From positions 1 to 5,149 of the forward strand of contig DAOWIP010000106.1 in the NCBI GenBank assembly GCA_030640865.1: a stretch of 5,149 nucleotides of DNA, read 5' to 3'. The position numbers and the translations under genes are program-made. Numbering within the stretch: position 1 is the stretch's first letter; every line of letters begins with the position of its first letter. The DNA is from Sedimentisphaerales bacterium. Its GTDB lineage: Bacteria; Planctomycetota; Phycisphaerae; Sedimentisphaerales; SM23-30. The notes under the pieces were generated by a model that did not search any database, was not told the origin of the DNA, and was given only the letters and a program-made list of their open reading frames with translations. Of the stretch, positions 1 to 5,149 are shown piece after piece.

Positions 1-272
1 GAGTAGTGTGGAAATCCTTCTTTGTAGCCGTACTTCTCCAGTGATTTACCCAGGGCCATTTTCCAGTGCATCGGAATCGGCAGATAGTGGACATTCCGCT
101 CCTCGAAGTCAAATGTCTGCATAACTCGCTGACCGGTCAGCCTTAATCGGCTCGTATTTGCTGACGGCTTACTGGTCGGCCCGATCAACCCGCCTGGCTC
201 ATCAACGCCCGCCGCCGTTGCCTGCCAAGCCATAAACGGAACCAACGCTACAATAAACAACCACTTAAACAA
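1..272 (-). CDS. Secreted protein of unknown function, N-terminal part only (runs off the left edge)
   Basis: Reading leftward from a TTG codon at 272-270 gives 90 codons open to the window edge. The first 20 residues form a signal peptide: a short start with Lys3, a hydrophobic core at about residues 4-16, and an A-T-A site that predicts cleavage after Ala20. The mature part begins with a Gly/Pro/Ser/Thr-rich stretch, followed by FDFEE at residues 54-58, PIPMHW at 65-70 and GFPHY at 86-90. From memory, an FDFEE motif followed by a Pro-rich MHW/RYW segment opens a group of large secreted planctomycete proteins of unknown function; I did not check this by search. The start was chosen because AGGAAG lies 7 nt upstream, a stop (TAA) lies upstream in frame, and no ATG or GTG fits this frame. 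The only nearby upstream ATG is in another frame and stops after 13 codons. The gene has its own promoter and is divergent from the DUF2617-like gene. Function cannot be told from this fragment. Confidence 0.8.
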   Translation of the reverse strand, partial: MFKWLFIVALVPFMAWQATAAGVDEPGGLIGPTSKPSANTSRLRLTGQRVMQTFDFEERNVHYLPIPMHWKMALGKSLEKYGYKEGFPHY

Positions 273-279
273 TTTTGTT

Positions 280-285
280 CTTCCT
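280..285 (-). promoter_or_regulatory. Ribosome binding site that decides the TTG start of the leftward secreted protein
   Basis: On the minus strand AGGAAG stands 7 nt before TTG at 272-270. This supports the TTG as the true start, since no ATG or GTG in frame lies between the upstream stop codon and the signal peptide. Confidence 0.65.
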
Positions 286-322
286 ATACTTGAAACTTTT
301 CCGCATTGTCGATTTCTATTCT

Positions 323-351
323 CTTATAGGACTTAAAATATCATCGGTCAA
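323..351 (-). promoter_or_regulatory. Sigma-70-type promoter for the leftward secreted protein
   Basis: On the minus strand the -35 box TTGACC (plus-strand 346-351) and the -10 box TATAAG (323-328) are separated by exactly 17 bp. Transcription would begin near 316, leaving a leader of about 44 nt before the TTG start at 272. The fit to the consensus and the position are both good. No experiment supports it. Confidence 0.65.
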
Positions 352-447
352 ACAATCCCTAAACGCTGAATTTCCGCCAATTTAATAATGCGTCGCAATC
401 TGACATTTTGGCCGACTTTTCTGAAACGACCGATAATAAAAAAATAA

Positions 448-465
448 ATTTTCAGTACTGAAAAT
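448..465. promoter_or_regulatory. Perfect 18-bp palindrome, candidate operator
   Basis: ATTTTCAGTACTGAAAAT reads the same on both strands with no spacer. It ends 11 bp before the -35 box of the rightward promoter at 477-506 and lies 96 bp from the -35 box of the leftward promoter. This is a usual place for a dimeric regulator to bind and could affect one or both divergent genes. One half-site, ATTTTCAG, occurs again at 550-557 next to the start of the DUF2617-like gene. No A-rich/T-rich hairpin-plus-tail arrangement of a typical terminator is present. I cannot name the protein that would bind it. Confidence 0.5.
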
Positions 466-476
466 AATAAAAACAC

Positions 477-506
477 TTGGCAAGAACGAACAGATCGAGT
501 TATAAT
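477..506 (+). promoter_or_regulatory. Sigma-70-type promoter for the DUF2617-like gene
   Basis: The -35 box TTGGCA at 477-482 and a perfect -10 box TATAAT at 501-506 are separated by 18 bp. Transcription would start near 512-513, giving a leader of about 53 nt before the ATG at 566. This also rules out the longer reading frame beginning with TTG at 506, which would overlap the -10 box and start upstream of the transcript. Confidence 0.75.
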
Positions 507-555
507 TGATTAGTGACACTTGCTGTTTATTACAGATTACTTTTTATTTATTTTC

Positions 556-560
556 AGGGA
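556..560 (+). promoter_or_regulatory. Ribosome binding site of the DUF2617-like gene
   Basis: AGGGA stands 5 nt before the ATG at 566. It supports this start over the TTG 60 nt upstream, which lies within the promoter. Confidence 0.6.
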
Positions 561-565
561 AACAG

Positions 566-1117
566 ATGAAATTTCCACAGATTACTCAATCATTAAGCGA
601 ACTTAATTTTTACTTGTATCAAAGACCGCTGCACCCGGAACTGTTTAAAATTTTTCGTTATCGCCGTTTCTATCAGGGCGATTATGAGGTTATTATCTGG
701 GTTACCGGCTGTAGTCATCTTGTCAGTGTCTTTTATAAGTCGGATTGTATGACCGAGTTAATTTGTCATCCTGACCAGACGTTACCGACCCGCGGTCTTA
801 TCGAGCGTTTTCCATTCCGTGGCGAAAAAAGTCACTCCTGCCGCTGGTCCGACGGGTTGGGTTATATGATGAACTTTCAGGTCGATGCTATGAGTGCCAA
901 CATTTATCGACGGAGCCACCTCGATTTGATCAAGATGGCCAAGAAACGCGGACTGTTCGTGCAGTATCCTCAGTGGAGCAGGGGCGAGTTGATCCCATTC
1001 AGCCTCATTGATTACGAAGCCCATTACGACCAGTTGCACCTGCACACATTCCATGCCTTTCCGGAAAAGAACACCATCATTAAGACCCAGTCCCTGTTCA
1101 ATATGAAGCGAAAATAA
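566..1117 (+). CDS. DUF2617-like protein of unknown function
   Basis: The protein has 183 residues from the ATG at 566, chosen because it follows an AGGGA ribosome binding site and lies downstream of the promoter. It has no signal peptide or membrane segment and is probably cytoplasmic. Visible features are an early RPLHPELF block at residues 20-27, a mixed strand-rich middle with a Cys/His-containing segment (GCSHLVSVFY, 48-57), and a C-terminal block with FHAFPEKNTIIKTQSL (162-177). The RPLHPELF opening and the HAFP...IIKTQS ending match my memory of the DUF2617 family (length about 150-200 aa) found in planctomycetes and other bacteria. This was not confirmed by a profile search. The family has no established function. 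The gene stands alone, with its own promoter and a possible terminator, so its neighbours give little clue. The first 150 bases are more AT-rich than the rest of the gene. Confidence 0.75.
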   Translation: MKFPQITQSLSELNFYLYQRPLHPELFKIFRYRRFYQGDYEVIIWVTGCSHLVSVFYKSDCMTELICHPDQTLPTRGLIERFPFRGEKSHSCRWSDGLGYMMNFQVDAMSANIYRRSHLDLIKMAKKRGLFVQYPQWSRGELIPFSLIDYEAHYDQLHLHTFHAFPEKNTIIKTQSLFNMKRK

Positions 1118-1146
1118 GGCACTCTAACAAAAGCTGTATCACCGTT

Positions 1147-1166
1147 GGCTGCCACCCAGCCGTTTT
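1147..1166 (+). terminator. Possible weak intrinsic terminator after the DUF2617-like gene
   Basis: GGCTG (1147-1151) and CAGCC (1157-1161) can pair as a GC-rich 5-bp stem with a 5-nt loop, followed by G and four T residues. It lies 30 bp past the stop codon. The stem and T-tract are short, so this may be a weak terminator or chance. Confidence 0.35.
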
Positions 1167-1229
1167 GGACCTGGTGCCCACCCACTTCCTTCAAAAGATA
1201 TTCTTGATCCCCTTATGCCTTAAAAAACC

Positions 1230-1258
1230 TTGATTTACCGAAGGCAAATCACTATCTT
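1230..1258 (+). promoter_or_regulatory. Probable promoter of the acylphosphatase gene
   Basis: The -35 box TTGATT (1230-1235) and the -10 box TATCTT (1253-1258) are separated by 17 bp. Transcription would begin near 1265, about 50 nt before the GTG start at 1315. The -10 box is one base away from TATATT/TATAAT-like forms at its centre, so the promoter may be moderate in strength. Confidence 0.5.
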
Positions 1259-1302
1259 AACCGTAGCAGAAAAATATCCAATTTGCGTTGAACCAGTACA
1301 TC

Positions 1303-1306
1303 AGGA
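1303..1306 (+). promoter_or_regulatory. Ribosome binding site that selects the GTG start of the acylphosphatase
   Basis: AGGA stands 8 nt before GTG at 1315. The alternative TTG start at 1288 has no purine-rich site at the right distance (its upstream bases read atatccaatttgcg). Confidence 0.6.
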
Positions 1307-1314
1307 TTATTACC

Positions 1315-1584
1315 GTGATACGTAAACACGCATATTACAGCGGCCGGGTGCAGGGGGTTGGGTTCCGATACACCGCCGCGCGAGTGGCAGGAAACTACCA
1401 GGTGAACGGGTATGTAAGAAATATGATGGACGGGCAAGTCGAAATAGTTGTGGAAGGGGAGGAAAACGACGTCCAGTCGTTTCTGGGCGCGGTTGCCGGG
1501 GAAATGAGCGGCTATATTCGAGACACACGGATAATTGATGAAGCTGATGCCGGCAAGTTCAGAGGATTTGATATTCGATTCTGA
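1315..1584 (+). CDS. acyP: Acylphosphatase
   Basis: Acylphosphatase (EC 3.6.1.7) hydrolyses the carboxyl-phosphate bond of acyl phosphates such as acetyl phosphate or 1,3-bisphosphoglycerate. It is a small cytoplasmic alpha/beta sandwich enzyme. The 89-residue product matches the usual length of about 90. The first signature is at residues 9-19 (SGRVQGVGFRY), with the phosphate-binding loop and catalytic Arg18. The second is GYVRNMMDGQVEIVVEGE at 32-49, with catalytic Asn36. Both key residues are present, so the enzyme should be active. The GTG at 1315 was preferred because AGGA lies 8 nt upstream; a TTG start at 1288 would add nine residues (98 aa total) without a ribosome binding site. The gene has its own likely promoter and is followed 176 bp later by htpX. 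The physiological substrate is not certain for any bacterium of this kind, and its neighbours do not suggest one. Confidence 0.93.
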   Translation: MIRKHAYYSGRVQGVGFRYTAARVAGNYQVNGYVRNMMDGQVEIVVEGEENDVQSFLGAVAGEMSGYIRDTRIIDEADAGKFRGFDIRF

Positions 1585-1691
1585 ATTGTATAAAATCTAT
1601 ATGTTTGTAATATTTTGATGGCTCCGCCAAAAGTGCCGAACGACCGTTAAAATATGCGATTCCAGCCTGATATCACGGTCGAGCTAAACTT

Positions 1692-1707
1692 TTGACGCTG
1701 GCGTCAA
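1692..1707. promoter_or_regulatory. Inverted repeat over the htpX -35 box, candidate operator
   Basis: TTGACGC (1692-1698) and GCGTCAA (1701-1707) are perfect inverted 7-bp arms with TG between them. The left arm is the -35 box and the right arm fills the promoter spacer, so a bound protein would block RNA polymerase. The spacing differs from the CIRCE element of HrcA, the HAIR element of HspR and the FNR box, so I cannot assign a regulator. A 7+7 repeat can arise by chance in a window of this size; the location is what makes it notable. Confidence 0.4.
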
Positions 1708-1720
1708 TGTTACATATTAT
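1692..1720 (+). promoter_or_regulatory. Sigma-70-type promoter of htpX
   Basis: The -35 box TTGACG (1692-1697) and the -10 box TATTAT (1715-1720) are separated by 17 bp. Transcription would start near 1727, about 34 nt before the ATG. The -35 box is the left arm of an inverted repeat, listed separately. Confidence 0.65.
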
Positions 1721-1760
1721 TTTTGGTTGCGGCTGGAGGCCGTGATGAGAGGACATAACA

Positions 1761-2606
1761 ATGTTTCGATTTATGAACAATATACGAACGGCTATGCTGC
1801 TGGCGATGTTAATGGTGCTGTTTGTTTTCGCCGGCAACCTGATTGGTGGAGAAAAAGGCATGATTATCGCCCTGGTATTGGGCGGGGGTATGAATGTCGT
1901 CGCTTATTTCTTTTCCGACAAGATTGCCCTTATGAGCATGAGGGGCCGGCAGGTTACAGAATCTGAAGCGCCGGAGTTGGTACGATTAGTGCGGGAATTG
2001 GCCGAGAAAGCCGATATGCCTATGCCGCGTGTGTATATCTGTCCGCAACAGGCCCCAAATGCCTTCGCTACCGGCCGCAATCCGCGTAATGCTGTGGTGG
2101 CGGTTACACAGGGGATTCTGGAGATTCTCAACTACAACGAACTCAGGGGCGTCATCGGCCACGAACTGGCTCATATCAAGCACCGTGATATTCTTATCCA
2201 GTCGATTGCCGCGACTATCGCCGGGGCTATCAGCGCACTTGGTTATCTGCTCTGGTTTGTGCCTATGGGCGGCGACAGCCGGCGGGGCAACCCGTTGGCA
2301 GCCCTGGCGATGATTATCCTGGCGCCCCTTGCGGCAGGGTTGATACAAATGGCCATCAGCCGTAAACGCGAATATAATGCCGACAGTTTCGGCGCCGAAT
2401 TGGCCGGCGACCCGATGCACCTTGCGGTCGCTTTGGAGAAACTGCACAATTTTAGCCGACGGATACCCATGCGAGTCCCGCTGGACAGCCAAAAGAGTAT
2501 GTTTATCGTACAGCCGTTCAGCGGCCGGGACGCGGTCGATCTGTTCAACACACATCCGAGTCTGAAAAAACGCCTCCAGGCCCTGATCGGCCGGGATCAT
2601 GTTTAA
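1761..2606 (+). CDS. htpX: HtpX-type membrane zinc metalloprotease (peptidase family M48)
   Basis: HtpX is a cytoplasmic-membrane endopeptidase that cleaves misfolded or damaged membrane proteins; in E. coli it acts alongside FtsH and is stress-induced. The 281-residue product is of normal family length (about 280-300). It has hydrophobic membrane segments at about 11-28 and 34-52. A cytoplasmic protease domain contains the zinc motif HELAH (His134, Glu135, His138). Two further hydrophobic stretches lie at about 147-167 and 181-200. The third zinc ligand is Glu204 in SRKREYNAD. The conserved THPSL block is at 264-268. All catalytic residues are intact. The ATG start follows GAGAGGA by 7 nt. 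A good promoter lies just upstream, overlapped by an inverted repeat that could serve as an operator. The purine permease gene begins 80 bp downstream with no clear terminator between, so the two may share a transcript. The identification is firm. Confidence 0.95.
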   Translation: MFRFMNNIRTAMLLAMLMVLFVFAGNLIGGEKGMIIALVLGGGMNVVAYFFSDKIALMSMRGRQVTESEAPELVRLVRELAEKADMPMPRVYICPQQAPNAFATGRNPRNAVVAVTQGILEILNYNELRGVIGHELAHIKHRDILIQSIAATIAGAISALGYLLWFVPMGGDSRRGNPLAALAMIILAPLAAGLIQMAISRKREYNADSFGAELAGDPMHLAVALEKLHNFSRRIPMRVPLDSQKSMFIVQPFSGRDAVDLFNTHPSLKKRLQALIGRDHV

Positions 2607-2670
2607 TCCATAAGGTGCCTATCAGTAAAACCTGTCGAGAAAAGCGGGCCTGGCCACGACTGTCCGTTTG

Positions 2671-2679
2671 AGAAAGGAG
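2671..2679 (+). promoter_or_regulatory. Strong ribosome binding site of the purine permease
   Basis: AGAAAGGAG stands 7 nt before the ATG at 2687 and is close to the full anti-16S complement. It is the strongest ribosome binding site in the window and fixes the start. I see no convincing -35/-10 pair and no recognisable purine riboswitch in the 80-bp gap after htpX. Confidence 0.75.
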
Positions 2680-2686
2680 TTGCGTC

Positions 2687-4120
2687 ATGATTGGTTTTTT
2701 TCAGATTCAGGAACGCGGCAGTACTGTTACTCGTGAGATTCTCGGCGGACTCTCGACCTTTATGGCGATGAGTTATATTATTTTTGTTCAGCCGGCGGTA
2801 CTGGGGCAATGCTCGACTGGCGGAATGAACGCCTCGGCGGTGATGTTTGCTACATGCGTGTGTTCCGCGCTGGCATGTGTGATAATGGCCTTGTTGGCCA
2901 ATCTGCCGATCGCCTTGGCCCCGGCAATGGGCCATAACTTTTTCTTTGCCTTTATGGTTTGTGGGGCCGTCAATATGGGCGGTTTCGGCCTGAGTTGGCC
3001 CGAGGCGCTGGCCGCCAACATGATTGCCGGGATTTTATTTCTGGGCCTGTCGGTTTTTGGTCTGCGGGCCGCGATTATGAACGCTATTCCAGAGGGACTT
3101 AAGTACGCCATCGCTGTGGGCATTGGTCTTTTGATAGCCTTTATCGGCTTGGAATGGGCCGGTATCGTGGTGGGCAAACCGGGCACGTATGTGGGCCTGG
3201 GCAATATCAAAAATCCTGTTACCCTGTTGAGCCTGTTCGGACTGGCAGTGATAGGAATTTTATTAGCCTTTCGGTTTCGCGGCGCTATTCTGGTGGGGAT
3301 GCTGATAACAGCCGGGGCCGGGTACATTGCCACCATGTGTTGGGGCGCAGATTGGGGATATGAATTAGTGGGCCGGCCTTCCGCGACGGCTTTTCCAGAG
3401 GTCTCCGCGACGGCCGGCAAGGTATTCGGCGGGTTTGTTCCCCTGTTTGATCACAAAATCAGCCATGTACTGCTGATTATATTTACTTTTTTGCTGCTGG
3501 ACGTATTCGATACGATCGGCACGCTGGTAGGGCTGGGCGAACGGGCCGGACTGATGCGAAACGGTCAGTTGCCCCAGGCTCGTCAGGCTATGGTCGCCGA
3601 TGCTGTCGGCACGCTCAGCGGTACGGTAATGGGCACCAGTACCATCACCAGTTACATCGAATCCAGCGCCGGCATCGCGGCCGGAGCCAGGACCGGCCTG
3701 GCGGCCCTGGTAACGGCAGCGCTATTTGTGATCTCAATCTTTGCTTATCCTCTTTTGAATGTGATCGGTTTCGTTGTTAAAGTGCCCGCCGCCGAGTTGG
3801 GCTCGAGCCTCGTCTGCGTTCCGGAATTTTTTAATACTGTCGATTGCTATCCCGTGGTCGCGCCGGTGTTGATTGTTATCGGTTGCTACATGCTACCGGT
3901 AGTAAAACGGATCAACTGGGATGATTTCTCCGAGGCCCTGCCGGCCTTCCTGACCATCGTGGTTATGCAATTTTCTCTGAGCATAACTGACGGAATCGCC
4001 TGGGGGTTCATCAGCTATACAATTTTGAAATTGTTCACTGGAAAGATTATGAGAGTCCCAATCCTGGTCTATATCTGTACAATGCTTTTCATCCTCTATT
4101 ATGCCTTCGGCAGACTATGA
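2687..4120 (+). CDS. NCS2-family purine permease (AzgA/PbuG type; adenine, guanine or hypoxanthine uptake)
   Basis: This is a polytopic cytoplasmic-membrane transporter that should import purine bases by ion symport, as characterised members of the AzgA/PbuG branch of the nucleobase:cation symporter-2 family do. The 477-residue product is within or slightly above family length. It is highly hydrophobic, with a dozen or more membrane segments. Family blocks in order: the N-terminal GGLSTFMAMSYIIFVQP (20-36); the APxMGxN motif at 78-84; DVFDTIGTLVGLGERAGL (272-289); the substrate-site region GTSTITSYIESSAGIAAGARTG (from 316); and the C-terminal SITDGIAWGF (432-441). The usual APGMGLN reads APAMGHN here, a difference that may mark a subgroup. 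The exact base transported cannot be told from sequence. It lies 80 bp after htpX, possibly co-transcribed, and faces nadE tail to tail. Codons 4-5 lie in a run of seven T residues at 2695-2701, but the frame is intact. Confidence 0.93.
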   Translation: MIGFFQIQERGSTVTREILGGLSTFMAMSYIIFVQPAVLGQCSTGGMNASAVMFATCVCSALACVIMALLANLPIALAPAMGHNFFFAFMVCGAVNMGGFGLSWPEALAANMIAGILFLGLSVFGLRAAIMNAIPEGLKYAIAVGIGLLIAFIGLEWAGIVVGKPGTYVGLGNIKNPVTLLSLFGLAVIGILLAFRFRGAILVGMLITAGAGYIATMCWGADWGYELVGRPSATAFPEVSATAGKVFGGFVPLFDHKISHVLLIIFTFLLLDVFDTIGTLVGLGERAGLMRNGQLPQARQAMVADAVGTLSGTVMGTSTITSYIESSAGIAAGARTGLAALVTAALFVISIFAYPLLNVIGFVVKVPAAELGSSLVCVPEFFNTVDCYPVVAPVLIVIGCYMLPVVKRINWDDFSEALPAFLTIVVMQFSLSITDGIAWGFISYTILKLFTGKIMRVPILVYICTMLFILYYAFGRL

Positions 4121-4205
4121 TTTAATCTATCTGATTTGAACAAAAGACAACGAAGACAATAAAGGTTTTTTCTAATATCCAGGTACAAATTCTTCGAGAA
4201 GCATT

Positions 4206-5149
4206 TTATTTTACGTATGGTTTATAGTTTTGGGCAATTGGCATTCTTCTGCCCGAACCAAATGCCCGGCTGGTAACCTTCAGGCCCGGTGCCGCCTGCT
4301 TACGTTTGTACTCATTGCGATCGACCATACGGACCACTTGGCCTGCTATCTGTTCATCGAAGCCGGCCGCTGTTATTTCCGCCGGCGACTGCCCTTGTTC
4401 TACATAACGTTGTAATATCTCATCGAGCTGTTCGTAGGGCGGCAGTGAGTCCTGGTCTTTCTGGTCCGGACGCAGTTCTGCTGACGGCGGTTTGGTGATA
4501 GATGAGTCGGGAATACGTTCAACGTCGCGATTGATATAGTTGGCCAGTTTATAGACCATTGTCTTTGGCACGTCGCTTATCACCGCCAGTCCGCCGGCCA
4601 TATCGCCGTACATCGTGCAGTATCCCACCGCAAGTTCGCTTTTATTGCCGGTGGTCAGGAGCAGGTGCCCGAACTTATTACTCAGGGCCATTAAAATATT
4701 TCCGCGGATACGGGCCTGGATATTTTCCTCCGTAACGTCCGGTTTTCGCCCGGCAAACGGCTCCCGCATTATTTCCTCCATTGCGATATGCGCCTTTTCG
4801 ATAGGGACGGTAAGCAGTTTTATTCCCAGGTTCTGCGCTAATTTTTGCGCGTCGGTTAAACTACCTTCGCTGGAATAGCGGCTCGGCATCGCGACGCCCA
4901 CTACGTTTTCTTTGCCCATTGCCGCGACCGCCAGGGCCGCGGTAACCGCCGAATCAATCCCGCCCGACAGACCCAGTACCACACTCTGAAAGCCGCACTT
5001 ATGCGCATAATCGCGCAAACCCAGCACCAGTCCATCATGGACCGAGCCGACGCCAGTTTTTATCTGTTCTTTTCGTGCCTTTTCGGGTTTATTCAGATCG
5101 ATAACGAGCAGGACTTCCGCGAAGTCCCCGGCCTGAGCGATTAGTTGCC
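4206..5149 (-). CDS. nadE: Glutamine-dependent NAD+ synthetase, C-terminal 313 residues (N-terminus beyond the right edge)
   Basis: NadE (EC 6.3.5.1) makes NAD+ from nicotinic acid adenine dinucleotide, ATP and glutamine, the last step of NAD synthesis. The reading frame is open to the right edge, so the gene is longer than the 273-codon stretch from the GTG at 5027. The first 40 visible residues ([20 protein letters not shown], then a linker) are the end of the N-terminal nitrilase-type glutaminase domain, which shows this is the two-domain glutamine-using form. The synthetase domain holds the ATP-pyrophosphatase loop SGGIDS (4950-4967), [29 protein letters not shown], the [19 protein letters not shown] substrate region, and the C-terminal [23 protein letters not shown]. 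All are intact. The glutaminase catalytic Glu-Lys-Cys residues and the promoter lie outside the window. The stop codon is 85 bp from the end of the convergent permease gene. Confidence 0.96.
   Translation of the reverse strand, partial: QLIAQAGDFAEVLLVIDLNKPEKARKEQIKTGVGSVHDGLVLGLRDYAHKCGFQSVVLGLSGGIDSAVTAALAVAAMGKENVVGVAMPSRYSSEGSLTDAQKLAQNLGIKLLTVPIEKAHIAMEEIMREPFAGRKPDVTEENIQARIRGNILMALSNKFGHLLLTTGNKSELAVGYCTMYGDMAGGLAVISDVPKTMVYKLANYINRDVERIPDSSITKPPSAELRPDQKDQDSLPPYEQLDEILQRYVEQGQSPAEITAAGFDEQIAGQVVRMVDRNEYKRKQAAPGLKVTSRAFGSGRRMPIAQNYKPYVK

Noticed and set aside
506..565. Longer form of the DUF2617-like protein starting at TTG 506
   Set aside because: This TTG overlaps the -10 box of the promoter and lies upstream of the expected transcript start. 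The ATG at 566 has a ribosome binding site, and the RPLHPELF family block follows it at a normal distance.
782..1054. 90-aa reading frame antisense to the DUF2617-like gene
   Set aside because: It is entirely within a better-supported gene, with no promoter or ribosome binding evidence and no recognisable motif.
1288..1314. Acylphosphatase start at TTG 1288
   Set aside because: No ribosome binding site stands before it. The GTG at 1315 has AGGA 8 nt upstream and gives the usual family length.
1986..2600. 204-aa reading frame antisense to htpX
   Set aside because: It lies wholly opposite a strongly supported gene and its translation resembles no family I know; it is a by-product of codon bias.
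2607..2686. Purine riboswitch before the permease
   Set aside because: The 80-nt gap shows no conserved purine-aptamer core and only a 4-bp AGGT/ACCT pairing, so nothing supports a riboswitch.
2718..2725. Second copy of the palindrome core CAGTACTG inside the permease gene
   Set aside because: Only the 8-bp core is shared, the flanks differ, and it lies in coding sequence, so it is most likely chance.
2788..3420. 210-aa reading frame antisense to the purine permease
   Set aside because: The product is a Pro/Ala/Ile-rich low-complexity shadow of the membrane protein on the other strand, with no domain.
4192..4212. Possible terminator between the permease and nadE (CTTC-GA-GAAG followed by CATTTTATTTT)
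   Set aside because: The symmetrical arms leave only a 2-nt loop, so the real stem would be 3 bp. The T-rich tail also overlaps the nadE stop codon region. Too weak to call.
4206..5027. NAD synthetase as a complete 273-aa, ammonia-using enzyme starting at GTG 5027
   Set aside because: The frame stays open past 5027 to the window edge and encodes recognisable end-of-glutaminase-domain sequence, so this is part of the longer glutamine-dependent enzyme.

Overview
This 5.1 kb window looks like ordinary bacterial chromosome of moderate G+C content with AT-rich intergenic regions. The likely source is a planctomycete (Phycisphaerae-like). That assignment is an inference. It rests on the N-terminus of the first gene, a secreted protein with an FDFEE stretch followed by a PIPMHW segment that resembles large secreted planctomycete proteins, and on a DUF2617-like gene beside it. 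Two genes begin with TTG or GTG. Ribosome binding sites are of the AGGA type and the promoters look like housekeeping sigma-70 promoters.

Layout. At the left edge, the first 90 codons of a secreted protein run leftward out of the window on the minus strand. A 293-bp AT-rich divergent intergenic region follows. It holds a good promoter for each direction and a perfect 18-bp palindrome just upstream of the rightward promoter. Then come, all on the plus strand: a DUF2617-like protein (183 aa), an acylphosphatase (89 aa, GTG start), the membrane zinc protease HtpX (281 aa), and an AzgA/PbuG-type NCS2 purine permease (477 aa). The minus-strand gene for glutamine-dependent NAD+ synthetase lies tail to tail with the permease. 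It is cut by the right edge, so only the end of the glutaminase domain and the whole synthetase domain are visible.

Functional relations. The genes are mostly independent units. The DUF2617-like, acylphosphatase and htpX genes each have their own recognisable -35/-10 pair. The permease has a strong ribosome binding site but no clear promoter, so it may be read from the htpX promoter. HtpX (membrane protein quality control), acylphosphatase, purine uptake and NAD synthesis are housekeeping functions with no obvious shared pathway. I see no mobile element, CRISPR array, tRNA, rRNA or defence system. The most notable signals are regulatory: the 18-bp palindrome at 448-465 and a 7+7 inverted repeat that coincides with the -35 box of htpX. 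I found no convincing new multi-gene system.
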